From NCBI GenBank assembly GCA_028698975.1, contig JAQVVK010000111.1:1-7079 (forward strand): DNA of 7,079 nt, written 5' to 3'. The position numbers and the translations under genes are program-made. Shown here piece after piece: positions 6,734-7,079 of the stretch. The DNA comes from Victivallaceae bacterium (lineage in GTDB: Bacteria > Verrucomicrobiota > Lentisphaeria > Victivallales > Victivallaceae). Under the pieces are notes generated by a model that was given only the letters and a program-made list of their open reading frames with translations, was not told the origin of the DNA and did not search any database. The first letter of the stretch is position 1. The number at the start of each line of letters is the position of its first letter.

Positions 6734-7079
6734 ATGCCGGGAAACAAACGCTACGAAGATCTCGAACTCATGCCGCGCCGGTGGTTTCCGCTGCCGCGGC
6801 TTGACGGATATATACTGCGCGAATTTATGATTAAATACAGCGTGTTGCTGCTGGTCTTCGTGATTTTGTTTATCCTGAGCGACGTGTACCGCGACATTTC
6901 GGACTTCCTCGAAGCCAACGCTTCGTGGATCGACGTGGGCAAATATCTCGCTTACCGGCTGCCGGGAAATATCCGCTTCATCCTGCCGATAACCATGCTG
7001 CTCGGCTGTATGTGGACAATGGCGACTTTCGGCAAAAACATGGAAATCACCGCGATGCGCGCGTCCGGGGTTTCGCTCT
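6734..7079 (+). CDS. LptF/LptG (YjgP/YjgQ) family LPS-export permease, N-terminal part (3' end outside window)
   Basis: The open frame from ATG 6734 to the window edge encodes 115 residues of an inner-membrane permease. In the known family, LptF and LptG pair with the ATPase LptB to extract lipopolysaccharide and pass it to LptC and the periplasmic bridge. LDGYILREFMIKY (about 24-36) precedes the first membrane helix (about 36-48). SDVYRDISDFLE is the usual periplasm-facing segment, and PGNIRFILPITMLLGCMWTMATFGKNMEITAMRASGVSL is the diagnostic second-helix and coupling region; the E-x-x-AMRASGVS motif is the strongest signal. About 23 residues rich in Arg and Pro precede the usual family start, but a later ATG at 6770 (residue 13) would shorten this. 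The first helix region looks more like LptG than LptF, though I cannot decide this. It is probably co-transcribed with gatA, 11 nt upstream. Confidence 0.88.
   Translation, partial: MPGNKRYEDLELMPRRWFPLPRLDGYILREFMIKYSVLLLVFVILFILSDVYRDISDFLEANASWIDVGKYLAYRLPGNIRFILPITMLLGCMWTMATFGKNMEITAMRASGVSL

Noticed and set aside
6770..6772. Alternative ATG start for the Lpt permease gene.
   Set aside because: It lacks a Shine-Dalgarno at useful spacing, whereas the ATG at 6734 has AAGGGG 7 nt upstream. It stays possible, because family members usually start close to the LDxYILREF segment.
1..7079. Searched for insertion-sequence ends, long repeats, CRISPR-like spaced repeats, tRNA genes, and toxin-antitoxin or defence genes.
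   Set aside because: By eye, none was seen. Genes are packed head to tail with housekeeping functions and uniform composition, with no sign of recent transfer.

Overview
The window is a gene-dense, GC-rich (about 60% by eye) bacterial chromosomal segment. All six genes lie on the + strand. Signal peptide, LPS-exporter permease and GC-rich codon use point to a Gram-negative (diderm) bacterium. The long-form pyrophosphate-dependent phosphofructokinase together with a GatCAB-type amidotransferase would suit the Planctomycetes-Verrucomicrobia-Chlamydiae/Lentisphaerae or spirochaete-like lineages. The lineage is an inference from gene content only and no rRNA is present to confirm it.

Left block (1-3222): the 3' part of a CPA1-type Na+/H+ antiporter gene is followed 4 nt later by prmA (ribosomal protein L11 methyltransferase). 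prmA overlaps by 4 nt (GTGA) the GTG start of a secreted Sel1-repeat protein. The tight spacing suggests one transcript with coupled translation.

The only real intergenic gap (3223-3314, 92 nt) is noticeably AT-rich. It holds two adjacent hairpins, a thrice-repeated CGTAAA motif and a good Shine-Dalgarno site. A weak sigma70-like promoter sits just upstream, inside the end of the Sel1 gene. This gap most likely ends the left operon and starts the right one.

Right block (3315-7079): pfp (PPi-dependent phosphofructokinase), then gatC and gatA (two of the three subunits of the Asp/Glu-tRNA amidotransferase), then the 5' part of an LptF/LptG-family LPS-export permease. Gaps are 4, 2 and 11 nt, so this again looks like one operon. 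It joins central glycolysis, aminoacyl-tRNA formation and envelope biogenesis. gatB is not in the window.

Most of the window is conserved housekeeping content. I see no mobile element, CRISPR array, tRNA, rRNA, defence locus or convincing novel system. The points most worth a second look are the pfp leader, the pfp-gatC-gatA linkage, and the large unrecognised tail of the antiporter.
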